DNA of 5,973 bases from Gammaproteobacteria bacterium (GCA_008080925.1 VMDJ01000060.1:1-5973); one strand, 5' to 3'. Counted from the stretch's first letter, positions 1 through 5,973 are shown. Notes: generated by a model not told the origin, from the sequence alone. Made by a program: numbers and translations.

Positions 1-1226
1 TTCAACGCAACCAAGATACCGAAGAACAGCGGATCGATACCAAAGTGCGCCAACAACGGCAGGAAGATCGGCACGAAGATGATGATGATCTCAGACCACT
101 CTAATGGCCAACCTAGAATAAAGATTATCAACTGCGCCAGAATCAAGAAAGTGATTGGCGAGATATCTAAACCTGTAACGAACTCACTGATAATGTGCTC
201 ACCACCGAGGTATGAAAAGACGGATGAGAAGGTCCAAGAACCCACAAATAACCAGCAAACCATTGCAGTGGTTCTAGCGGTCAAATACACCGACTCGCGT
301 AAACGCTGCCAGGTAAATGCACGATAAACAACCGTCAGTAGCAAACCACCAAGAGCGCCCATTGCTGCCGCCTCAGATGGGGTTGCCAAACCAAATAGGA
401 TTGAACCTAATACCGCAAGAATCAGGAATGCGAGTGGGAATACTGAAGTTGCTAACTGAATAAAGATTTGGGTCGTTGTGTATTCACCAATATCTTCCTT
501 AGTTGGCTTTGGACAATCCTGCGGGCGCAACATCGCGCGCACGATGACATAAACGATGTACAAACCTGCTAACAATAAGCCAGGGAATAAGGCACCTGCA
601 TATAACTTAACAATGGAAACGTTAGAGGCCGCTGCATAAACGATGAGCATGATAGATGGTGGGATCAAGATACCTAAGGTACCACCCGCACAGATAACAC
701 CCGACGCTAAGCTTGTGTCGTACTTAGCTTTAAGCATCGCTGGCAATGCCAACAAACCCATCAATGTCACTACCGCGCCCACGATACCGGTTGCGGTTGC
801 AAACAAAGTACAAGTAATCAGCGCGGCAACTGCCATTGAACCAGGCACACGTCGTGTTGCGATGTACAAGGTATGGAAAAGCTTGGCTACAATGTTAGAA
901 CGCTCGACCACATAACCCATAAAGAGGAAAAGCGGTACCGCAGTGAGTACATCATTTGCCATGACAGAGAAGGTCTGGTTAACAAATAGATCGAATATTT
1001 GATTGTTAAAGAAGCCGTCAAAGTAAGCACCCGAAAGCAACCCTTCGTCTTCAACACCCTTACGCACTAAACGATCGTAAGCACGCCACATCCGATCTGC
1101 ATCGAAATACGCGTAGTAACCAAAACCGATACCCATTGCCATCAAAGTGAAGGCAACCGGGAACCCCATCAAAATAAAGATGAGGAACAAGCCCAACATC
1201 AAGAGCGCTACAACTGGATCTGACAT
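1..1226 (-). CDS. dctM: TRAP transporter large permease subunit DctM (partial, C-terminus off window)
   Basis: This is the large inner-membrane subunit of a tripartite (TRAP) carboxylate transporter. In this family it carries the solute path and uses a sodium gradient. Translation from the ATG at 1226 gives MSDPVVALLML..., and about 408 residues are visible with no stop before the left edge. The protein is very hydrophobic. It carries the DctM signature GTLGILIPPSIM near residues 182-193, the N-terminal stretch MANDVLTAVPLFLFMG near residues 89-104, and a C-terminal part reading PIFLPLLAHFGIDPLFFG. The end is missing; family members of this type run to roughly 430-460 residues, so only a few dozen residues are lost. 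A good Shine-Dalgarno sequence, AGGGGAG, lies 7 bases before the ATG inside the end of dctQ, and the two genes are 3 bases apart in the same frame. A polar segment near residues 45-75 is longer than in the shorter DctM proteins. Family assignment is firm; the substrate is not shown by this subunit. Confidence 0.95.
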   Translation of the reverse strand, partial: MSDPVVALLMLGLFLIFILMGFPVAFTLMAMGIGFGYYAYFDADRMWRAYDRLVRKGVEDEGLLSGAYFDGFFNNQIFDLFVNQTFSVMANDVLTAVPLFLFMGYVVERSNIVAKLFHTLYIATRRVPGSMAVAALITCTLFATATGIVGAVVTLMGLLALPAMLKAKYDTSLASGVICAGGTLGILIPPSIMLIVYAAASNVSIVKLYAGALFPGLLLAGLYIVYVIVRAMLRPQDCPKPTKEDIGEYTTTQIFIQLATSVFPLAFLILAVLGSILFGLATPSEAAAMGALGGLLLTVVYRAFTWQRLRESVYLTARTTAMVCWLFVGSWTFSSVFSYLGGEHIISEFVTGLDISPITFLILAQLIIFILGWPLEWSEIIIIFVPIFLPLLAHFGIDPLFFGILVAL

Positions 1227-1229
1227 GGC

Positions 1230-1832
1230 TTAGCTCCCCTGTTGAGCGTGTTTAGCTGCAGCCGCTGCAGCTTCTTCTTGTTCACGAAGCAACTGAACCT
1301 CAGTTTCTTCAACGTCTTCTGCTGCAAGTAACCACTCGCCAGTTTTCATGCAATGAATAGCTCGAAATACTTGCGCAACACCTTGGATGAGTAACAAAAC
1401 ACCTGCGATCACAATGACCGTTTTAAATTGGAAAATAGGAATACTCACCGGACTATTAACACTCACCTCGAGGTAACGCCAAGAACGCTCGGCATACTTC
1501 CAACCCGCCAAGATCAATGCCAGAACACCCGGGAAGAAGAAGATGAGATAAAGCACAAGCTCAACTTTAGCTTGTGTCTGAGGTTTCCAGAGGCGGTAGA
1601 TAAAATCGCCGCGAACATGGCCTCCACGAGATAAGGTGTAAGCACCACTCATCATGAAGAGCGTGCCGTAGGCAATGTAAGACATGTCAAATGCCCATGT
1701 GGTCGGTGCGTTAAAACCGTAACGGACAAGCACTTCATAGCCTGTACCGATAGCCATGAACATAATGAGCCAACCGAATGCTTTACCAAACCAGGCAGAG
1801 ACTCGATCAGCGAATTCAATGTAAGCCAGCAT
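1230..1832 (-). CDS. dctQ: TRAP transporter small permease subunit DctQ
   Basis: This is the small four-helix membrane subunit, which in TRAP systems pairs with DctM and helps dock the loaded binding protein. The protein is 200 residues. Hydrophobic segments lie near residues 15-37, 48-66, 91-111 and 137-157, as expected for DctQ. The family motifs are visible: RYGFNAPTTWAFD (37-49) after helix 1 and GGHVRGDFIY (70-79) after helix 2. The C-terminus continues past helix 4 as a charged tail of Glu and Ala, with a run of six alanines, ending HAQQGS; it looks cytoplasmic and possibly helical or coiled. A GTG one codon upstream (1835) could also start the protein; ATG is preferred for its 8-base distance from the AAGGAG site. 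The gene sits between dctP (about 90 bases upstream, with a hairpin in the gap) and dctM (3 bases downstream, same frame). Confidence 0.94.
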   Translation of the reverse strand: MLAYIEFADRVSAWFGKAFGWLIMFMAIGTGYEVLVRYGFNAPTTWAFDMSYIAYGTLFMMSGAYTLSRGGHVRGDFIYRLWKPQTQAKVELVLYLIFFFPGVLALILAGWKYAERSWRYLEVSVNSPVSIPIFQFKTVIVIAGVLLLIQGVAQVFRAIHCMKTGEWLLAAEDVEETEVQLLREQEEAAAAAAKHAQQGS

Positions 1833-1840
1833 CACGCCAA

Positions 1841-1846
1841 CTCCTT
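1841..1846 (-). promoter_or_regulatory. Ribosome binding site of dctQ, bearing on its start
   Basis: AAGGAG on the minus strand is a near-perfect Shine-Dalgarno sequence. It lies 5 bases before a GTG (1835-1833) and 8 bases before the adjoining ATG (1832-1830). The 8-base spacing and the ATG favour the second codon as the start, but the choice changes the protein by only one residue. Confidence 0.7.
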
Positions 1847-1871
1847 ATAACGCTTTTGAGGGAGGCAAATA

Positions 1872-1902
1872 GCCAACGGGGCGTATAAATACGCCCCGTG
1901 GC
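1872..1902 (-). promoter_or_regulatory. Strong stem-loop in the dctP-dctQ gap
   Basis: A perfect 10-base inverted repeat, ACGGGGCGTA (1876-1885) and TACGCCCCGT (1890-1899), encloses a 4-base loop. Three more G-C pairs (1872-1874 with 1900-1902) are possible if A1875 bulges out. In the transcript it forms a GC-rich hairpin about 20 bases after the dctP stop and about 25 bases before the dctQ ribosome-binding site. The bases that follow on the minus strand (TTGGCTATTTGCC) have no run of T, so it is not a classical intrinsic terminator. The likely role, inferred from position, is to protect the 3' end of dctP mRNA or partly attenuate transcription, so that the binding protein is made in excess over the membrane subunits. 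A protein-binding site is also possible. Confidence 0.75.
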
Positions 1903-1923
1903 CAATGCTAGTAAGAACTCAAA

Positions 1924-3057
1924 TTAGAGTTTCAACTTACCAGGGAAGTAGTGGTTGTAAGCCAATGCATAGTCAGGCGCATTCATTAGCTCGTAGTAGG
2001 AGACACGCTCTACCCACTCACGCTGAGACTGGATGGTCTTCTTCATGAATGGATCGGCTTCCAACGTTGGGATAATTTCGTCCCATGCTTTCAATTGCGC
2101 GTCCAAGATATCCTTAGAGGTACGCTCAACCTTAACACCATGGTCTTTCTGCAACGCTACCAAGTCAGCAGAGTACTCGTTCATTGCACGTGCAGTGTTC
2201 GCGGTACTTGCTGCTTCAACACCGTACTGAAGAATGCCCTTCAGATCATCTGGCAAGTCATTCCATACATCTTTATTGAAGATGAATTCGAAGCTTTCAG
2301 ATGCTTGGTGGTAAGAAGATAGGTAGTAGTTCTTCGCTACGTCCTGCGCACCGAAGTCCATATCAGAACTTGGATTGTTGAACTCGAATGCATCGATAAC
2401 GCCACGCTCCATTGCTGGAACAATTTCGCCACCAGGTAACTGAGCAACACTCATACCCATTTTGTTCATAACGTCTGCTGCCAAACCAACAGTACGATAT
2501 TTAAAGCCTTTCAATTCTGACGCTTTGGTCACTGGCTTTTTAAACCAACCAAAGGGTTGCGCGAACATTGGGAAGCCCATAAAGCCAACAACATTCAAGC
2601 CCATGATGTCTTGAGTCAATTCGCGGTAGAGCTCTTGACCACCACCTGCGTAGAACCATGACAACATAGTAGTTGCTGAACCACCGAATACAGGGCCTGT
2701 ACCAAACAAAGATGCTGCCTTGTTTTTACCGTACCAATAAACAGGTACAGAGTGAGCACAGTCGATGACGCCATCGTTAACTGCATCCATAACCTGGAAT
2801 GCTTTAACAACTGCGCCAGATGGCAATAGGTCAATCTTCAAACGACCACCAGACATGCGCTCAACACGGTCACAGTAGTCTTTAGCAAAGCCTTGCCAAA
2901 TGTTTGATGCACCCCAGGAGGTTTGCATTTTAAGAGTGATTGGTTTGTTTGCTGAAACGATCGCTGGCGCGCCAACAGCACCAACCGCAGCACCTGCTGC
3001 AGCTGCTTTTAGAAATTTACGGCGACTGGTATCAGTGCCTTTCTTCTGGTCAGACAT
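1924..3057 (-). CDS. dctP: TRAP transporter substrate-binding protein DctP, TakP/FcbT1-like, Tat-exported
   Basis: This is the periplasmic receptor of the TRAP system, 377 residues. The N-terminus has a twin-arginine signal, SRRKFLK (11-17; Arg12-Arg13), then an alanine-rich stretch and a plausible cleavage site after VSA (34-36). The mature part resembles the TakP/mannitol-chloroaromatic group: SWGASNIWQGFAKDYCDRVERMSGGRLKID (47-76), CAHSVPVYWYGK (100-111), AQPFGWF (166-172), GFKYRTVG (184-191), GGEIVPAMERGVIDAFEF (209-226). By alignment from memory with TakP, Gln167 and Glu225 match its cation ligands, and Phe226 replaces a Trp. Arg188 fits the arginine that TRAP receptors use to hold the ligand carboxylate. 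This suggests a small 2-oxo or 2-hydroxy acid as ligand; the exact one is unknown. GAGGAA lies 7 bases before the ATG. It is the first gene of the TRAP operon, with a likely promoter in the 191-base gap upstream. Confidence 0.95.
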   Translation of the reverse strand: MSDQKKGTDTSRRKFLKAAAAGAAVGAVGAPAIVSANKPITLKMQTSWGASNIWQGFAKDYCDRVERMSGGRLKIDLLPSGAVVKAFQVMDAVNDGVIDCAHSVPVYWYGKNKAASLFGTGPVFGGSATTMLSWFYAGGGQELYRELTQDIMGLNVVGFMGFPMFAQPFGWFKKPVTKASELKGFKYRTVGLAADVMNKMGMSVAQLPGGEIVPAMERGVIDAFEFNNPSSDMDFGAQDVAKNYYLSSYHQASESFEFIFNKDVWNDLPDDLKGILQYGVEAASTANTARAMNEYSADLVALQKDHGVKVERTSKDILDAQLKAWDEIIPTLEADPFMKKTIQSQREWVERVSYYELMNAPDYALAYNHYFPGKLKL

Positions 3058-3145
3058 TTAATGATTCCTCACTTTGGTTTTGTAGTTACCGCTGGCGCGG
3101 CACTTTCAGTTTTTAAGGCTGTCTTCTTTGTACAACCTTTGCCGT

Positions 3146-3173
3146 ACTTTAGTCTTTTGGTTAACGACGTCAA
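3146..3173 (-). promoter_or_regulatory. dctP: Candidate sigma70 promoter of the TRAP operon
   Basis: On the minus strand TTGACG (3173-3168) matches the -35 consensus at five of six positions. After 16 bases TAAAGT (3151-3146) matches the -10 consensus at four of six. Transcription would start about 80 bases before the dctP ATG, leaving a short leader. A second possible -10, TATAAG (3209-3204), has no recognisable -35. The position in the only large gap fits an operon start here, but the match is modest and the promoter is inferred. Confidence 0.35.
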
Positions 3174-3194
3174 TGAATTTCTAATTCATAATTA
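3173..3194. promoter_or_regulatory. AT-rich dyad abutting the candidate -35, possible operator
   Basis: The bases 3173-3189 form a perfect inverted repeat, ATGAATT-TCT-AATTCAT, with 7-base arms and a 3-base centre. It overlaps a second perfect dyad, TAATT-CAT-AATTA (3182-3194). AATT recurs at 3176, 3183 and 3190, exactly 7 bases apart, and again at 3200. The site touches the candidate -35 of the dctP promoter on its upstream side, where a regulator would sit. No regulator gene is visible in the window. AT-rich intergenic DNA gives such repeats by chance fairly often, so this is a candidate only. Confidence 0.4.
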
Positions 3195-3248
3195 CAGGGA
3201 ATTCTTATACACCAACGACTCTAGGCTAGATGAAAAGCCTTATGCCGC

Positions 3249-4214
3249 TTAGGTCAGTAAATCTTGAGGGACTTTTCCTACAAACACGGCATCAAGATTG
3301 TCCAAAACACGGAAACCCATCGCATCACGCGTTTCGCGTGTGGCACTGCCGATATGCGGCAAAAGGAAGCAGTTATCGAGCTCGCGATAACGAGGATCGA
3401 TTGCGGGCTCGTTATTGAATACATCCAATCCTGCGGCAAAAATTTTACGCTGCTGCAATACCTCAATCAGCGCATCATCATCCACAACAGCGCCTCGTGC
3501 GGTATTCACTAAAACAGCATGCTCAGGCAAAAGCGCAAGAGTCTCTCTATTGATTAGATGTTTGGAATCTGAATTCGATGGGCAATGAATCGACAAGACA
3601 TCACACAAAGGCAACATCGCTTCTAATGACTCATGAAAGATCGCACCCTGCGCCTCATCATCAGAAAGTGGACGACGGTTGTGATAATGAATCTCCATAT
3701 CAAATGCGCGAGCCCGTTTAGCCAACACGCGCCCTACTCGCCCCATACCCACAATACCAAGACGCTTACCCGTGATTTGCAGACCCAAACCATCAAAAGC
3801 CGTCCAGTCAGCCCAAGTATCGGTTCGAATACTCCGCTCACCTTCATAAGCACGACGAGAGGCAGCCAACATCAGCAGCATGGCGATCTCTGCGGTCGCA
3901 TCATTAAGAACATCAGGTGTGTTGGTGACAATCAGACCTTTATTCTTAGCGGCAATTAAATCGATGTGATCTGTTCCCACTGAAAAACTACAGATGGCTT
4001 TGACACGATCAGGTAAGGCGGCGATAACGTCCGCTGACATGTGCTCGGTATGGCACGGAATAATCGCATCGACATCAACTGATAATGCGAGAAGCTGCTC
4101 TTTGCTATAAACAACGTCATCTTGATTGAAGATCGGGTCGTAATCCTGACGCAAACGCGCCTCAACGTTTGGCGGTAATTTACGACCAACAAGTACACGT
4201 GGCTTAGCTGACAT
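3249..4214 (-). CDS. D-isomer-specific 2-hydroxyacid dehydrogenase (glyoxylate/hydroxypyruvate/2-ketogluconate reductase type)
   Basis: This is a cytoplasmic NAD(P)-dependent oxidoreductase that interconverts 2-oxo acids and D-2-hydroxy acids; 321 residues, a normal length. The family parts are in order: substrate loop SFSVGTDHID (76-85), the switch TPDVLNDATAEIA (99-111), the Rossmann motif GMGRVG (156-161), the catalytic Arg240 in NTARG, Glu269 in NNEP and His287 in LLPHIGSAT. The tail of that motif, GSATRETRDAM, is typical of the GhrB/GyaR branch rather than SerA or lactate dehydrogenases. After the second strand of the nucleotide fold comes HNRRP (178-182); arginines here, in place of an acidic residue, usually mean preference for NADP(H), hence a reductase in vivo. 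AAGGAA lies 5 bases before the ATG and overlaps the stop of the channel gene. The substrate is open: glyoxylate, hydroxypyruvate, 2-ketogluconate or another 2-oxo acid. The TRAP operon downstream may supply it. Confidence 0.92.
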   Translation of the reverse strand: MSAKPRVLVGRKLPPNVEARLRQDYDPIFNQDDVVYSKEQLLALSVDVDAIIPCHTEHMSADVIAALPDRVKAICSFSVGTDHIDLIAAKNKGLIVTNTPDVLNDATAEIAMLLMLAASRRAYEGERSIRTDTWADWTAFDGLGLQITGKRLGIVGMGRVGRVLAKRARAFDMEIHYHNRRPLSDDEAQGAIFHESLEAMLPLCDVLSIHCPSNSDSKHLINRETLALLPEHAVLVNTARGAVVDDDALIEVLQQRKIFAAGLDVFNNEPAIDPRYRELDNCFLLPHIGSATRETRDAMGFRVLDNLDAVFVGKVPQDLLT

Positions 4215-4219
4215 GCTTA

Positions 4220-4226
4220 TTCCTTA
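4220..4226 (-). promoter_or_regulatory. Ribosome binding site overlapping the channel-gene stop codon
   Basis: On the minus strand TAAGGAA combines the TAA stop of the channel gene (4226-4224) with the Shine-Dalgarno AAGGAA of the dehydrogenase, 5 bases before its ATG. Ribosomes finishing the first gene would reach the start of the second directly, so translational coupling is likely and the two genes should share a transcript. Confidence 0.7.
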
Positions 4227-5945
4227 ATCAAAACTCACTGGCGGTGGCTTAACACCCAAGCCTGTTGTTTCACTAACAATTTTTACTGCCTTATCTTTAC
4301 CTTGCTGCGCCGCCGCACTGAGGGGTAAATCATCTGCCGGAACAGCCCATTCTTCCTGACGCATGTAAAGCGTTTGCGTTGGGAAGGCATATTCAACACC
4401 AATGTCTTTTGCGATACGCAAACAATCCAGCAAGAAGCGATGACGCTCACGGTATTCTGTTGGCGTATCCGGTGTTTCAAAGAACACATTGATCAAGATA
4501 TCCAAACCACTGCCACCGAGCTCATGCAGATAAACATGAAAACGATCTTTAACCATGTAGGGATGTTGGCGAATCAACTCACGCACACCTTCACAAAATG
4601 CTTCGATTTTTTCTGGTGGTGTGTCATAGGTCAGCGAAAATGCGGTCTTATAGCGACGACGTGCGCGAGCACGCATGTTGTCCACTTCTGCGGTAATGAA
4701 CTTGGCATTGGGCACTGTGATCAACGAATCATAAAAGGTACGAATACGTGTACTGCGGAACCCCATGTGTTCCACCGTTCCTTCAACACCATCAACAACA
4801 ATCCAATCACCTTTTGTGAAGGTACGGTCCATCAAGACAGTGATCGAGCCAAACAGATTTTGCACCATGTCCTTTGCTGCCAATGCGAAGGCTAAACCAC
4901 CAAGACCAAGACCTGCTAACAGGCCGGTGATATCAATACTGAGATTATCTGCAATAAAAACAATACCGATAACAGTGACAAAGATTTTCAGCGTACGCGG
5001 GATTAAAGGCACCAACACATCATCAATCGTGGTGTCAGTGACCTTGGCTTTACAGATCAACCAAGCAGATAAAATATCGACAAACCGATACGCCGCCCAA
5101 ACCGCCGCAAAACTTGCAAAGGCTTTAACCGCAACCAAAAGAATCAACAAAGCTGTTTCTGGTAGACCAATCGCATGGATACCCATCCACCAGATGGCTG
5201 CCATGATGACTAATCCAACAGGACGTAATCGGTTATCTTGGTTTTCAATGTCGTCATACTCATCTCGCTTCTGACGAGCAATCCAGTTACGCAGTGCACG
5301 ACGAAAAAAACGCGTCATCAACCAGTCAAACACTACACCTAAGGTGATAACGATCAGGAGTGCCAGCCAACGCCAGTTCTCGATCAAAAAGACCTCGTGC
5401 TTCAAGCTTGCAGGCATGGCACGCTGTAAACGTATCTCCCAAGGTAAATAACTTGCATTACCTGAGTTCAACTTTGGCTGCTTCTCTTCCAGAGCTGCAA
5501 ACACGATTGGGATGATCTCAATACTGCGTGCGTCAAATAACCAACGCCCATCGTTTTGTTTTTGAAGACGCACAACGCCTTGCTTAAAACGGCGCACATC
5601 TACTGCGGATAGTTCTGTCACCTCAGGCACGCTTGCCGCAGAGATGGTGCCTGTACGATCGAATACCTCGATCATCTGCCAAGCCAACGTTGGGCCTCGC
5701 TCACGACGAACCAGGGCATTAATTGCCGAGAGATCTAGGGCTTGGATTGCATCTTCAACACGTTTCTTCTCACCCGCCTTGGCATCGTTCATCGCCTCAA
5801 GGAACATCCCTAAAGTTGCCCGCGGCGAAATCAGTTCACTGGGGGGCGCTTGCGGTGCCACAACCTCTTTTGCAGCGTCTTCAGCAAATGCAAAACTCTG
5901 TAATAAAACAAAAAACGTGAGTAAGAAATAACGAAGATTTTTCAT
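4224..5945 (-). CDS. MscS-family mechanosensitive ion channel with periplasmic N-terminal domain
   Basis: This is an inner-membrane channel of the MscS family, which opens under membrane tension and releases solutes on osmotic downshock; 573 residues, about twice the size of E. coli MscS. Residues 1-21 form a Sec signal peptide, likely cut after AFA. Residues 22 to about 185 are a soluble, probably periplasmic domain with no family I recognise. Membrane segments follow near 189-212, 240-260, 263-297, 316-336 and 339-368. The last is the pore helix, with the glycine/alanine packing GLGLGGLAFALAAKD (345-359). The cytoplasmic beta domain reads FTKGDWIVVDGVEGTVEHMGFRSTRIRT (376-403), with the family PN motif at 412-413. 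A mixed alpha/beta domain runs to about 530, and a 40-residue tail, rich in Ala and Pro, ends the protein. Ion selectivity and gating threshold cannot be read. Only a weak ribosome site (AGGCTC) precedes the ATG, and the promoter lies off the window. Confidence 0.93.
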   Translation of the reverse strand: MKNLRYFLLTFFVLLQSFAFAEDAAKEVVAPQAPPSELISPRATLGMFLEAMNDAKAGEKKRVEDAIQALDLSAINALVRRERGPTLAWQMIEVFDRTGTISAASVPEVTELSAVDVRRFKQGVVRLQKQNDGRWLFDARSIEIIPIVFAALEEKQPKLNSGNASYLPWEIRLQRAMPASLKHEVFLIENWRWLALLIVITLGVVFDWLMTRFFRRALRNWIARQKRDEYDDIENQDNRLRPVGLVIMAAIWWMGIHAIGLPETALLILLVAVKAFASFAAVWAAYRFVDILSAWLICKAKVTDTTIDDVLVPLIPRTLKIFVTVIGIVFIADNLSIDITGLLAGLGLGGLAFALAAKDMVQNLFGSITVLMDRTFTKGDWIVVDGVEGTVEHMGFRSTRIRTFYDSLITVPNAKFITAEVDNMRARARRRYKTAFSLTYDTPPEKIEAFCEGVRELIRQHPYMVKDRFHVYLHELGGSGLDILINVFFETPDTPTEYRERHRFLLDCLRIAKDIGVEYAFPTQTLYMRQEEWAVPADDLPLSAAAQQGKDKAVKIVSETTGLGVKPPPVSFD

Positions 5946-5955
5946 AAGAGCCTAT

Positions 5956-5973
5956 GCGCTATTTAAAGAGCGC
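5956..5973. repeat. Imperfect palindrome before the channel gene
   Basis: GCGCT (5956-5960) and AGCGC (5969-5973) are perfect inverted arms around ATTTAAAG, which itself contains the palindrome TTTAAA. The dyad lies 11 bases before the channel gene's start codon and touches the window edge, so longer arms cannot be judged. It could be a leader hairpin, an operator or chance. Confidence 0.35.

Noticed and set aside
643..915. Plus-strand ORF of 90 codons opposite dctM
   Set aside because: It is antisense to conserved DctM sequence, including the IPPS motif region, and its composition mirrors the opposite strand.
1876..1899. The dctP-dctQ hairpin as a classical terminator
   Set aside because: The stem is strong, but the following bases contain no run of T, and dctQ and dctM need expression from the same transcript.
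3223..3240. Small hairpin just after the dehydrogenase stop as an intrinsic terminator
   Set aside because: The stem AGGCT/AGCCT is only 5 bases with an 8-base loop, and no T-run follows on the minus strand. It is too weak to call, so readthrough into the TRAP operon remains possible.
3061..3252. Plus-strand ORF of 63 codons filling the gap before dctP
   Set aside because: There is no Shine-Dalgarno before its ATG, it runs against all neighbours, and it overlaps the end of the dehydrogenase gene. The gap is better explained as a promoter region.
4374..5274. Long plus-strand ORFs (173 and 169 codons) across the channel gene
   Set aside because: They are antisense to a well-supported MscS gene, overlap each other in different frames, and encode proteins with no recognisable motif or membrane pattern.
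1..5973. Mobile element, CRISPR array, tRNA, phage or defence genes
   Set aside because: I looked for these and saw no transposase or integrase ORF, no spaced direct repeats, no cloverleaf-like sequence and no change in gene character. Five ordinary metabolic and transport genes account for almost all the window.

Overview
The window looks like ordinary chromosome of a Gram-negative bacterium, most likely a gammaproteobacterium. The reasons are Tat and Sec export signals, a periplasmic-binding-protein (TRAP) transporter and an MscS channel with a large periplasmic domain. The species cannot be fixed from sequence alone. All five genes lie on the minus strand, packed head to tail, so transcription runs from the right end towards the left. 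Sizeable ORFs on the plus strand are antisense shadows.

In transcription order: (1) 5945-4224 is an MscS-family mechanosensitive channel with a cleavable signal peptide and a periplasmic domain. (2) Nine bases later, 4214-3249 is a D-isomer-specific 2-hydroxyacid dehydrogenase of the glyoxylate/hydroxypyruvate/2-ketogluconate reductase type, with an Arg-Arg pair suggesting NADP(H). Its ribosome-binding site overlaps the stop codon of the channel gene, so the two are probably cotranscribed and translationally coupled. (3) A 191-base gap (3058-3248) holds a candidate sigma70 promoter and an AT-rich dyad. (4) A complete-looking TRAP operon follows: dctP (3057-1924), a strong hairpin, dctQ (1832-1230), and dctM (1226 to beyond the left edge, about 408 residues visible).

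The binding protein resembles the TakP/FcbT1 group of TRAP receptors, which bind 2-oxo acids, lactate and related carboxylates through a bridging cation. The Gln and Glu that hold the cation in TakP appear to be present. With a 2-hydroxyacid dehydrogenase next door, the simplest reading is uptake of a 2-oxo or 2-hydroxy acid by the sodium-driven TRAP permease, with cytoplasmic interconversion by the dehydrogenase. This is inference from context. The channel gene upstream is probably an unrelated housekeeping passenger.

I see no RNA genes, mobile elements, CRISPR arrays or phage genes, and nothing that amounts to an undescribed system. The points most worth a second look are regulatory: the hairpin between dctP and dctQ, the dyad before dctP, and the in-frame one-codon junction between dctQ and dctM.
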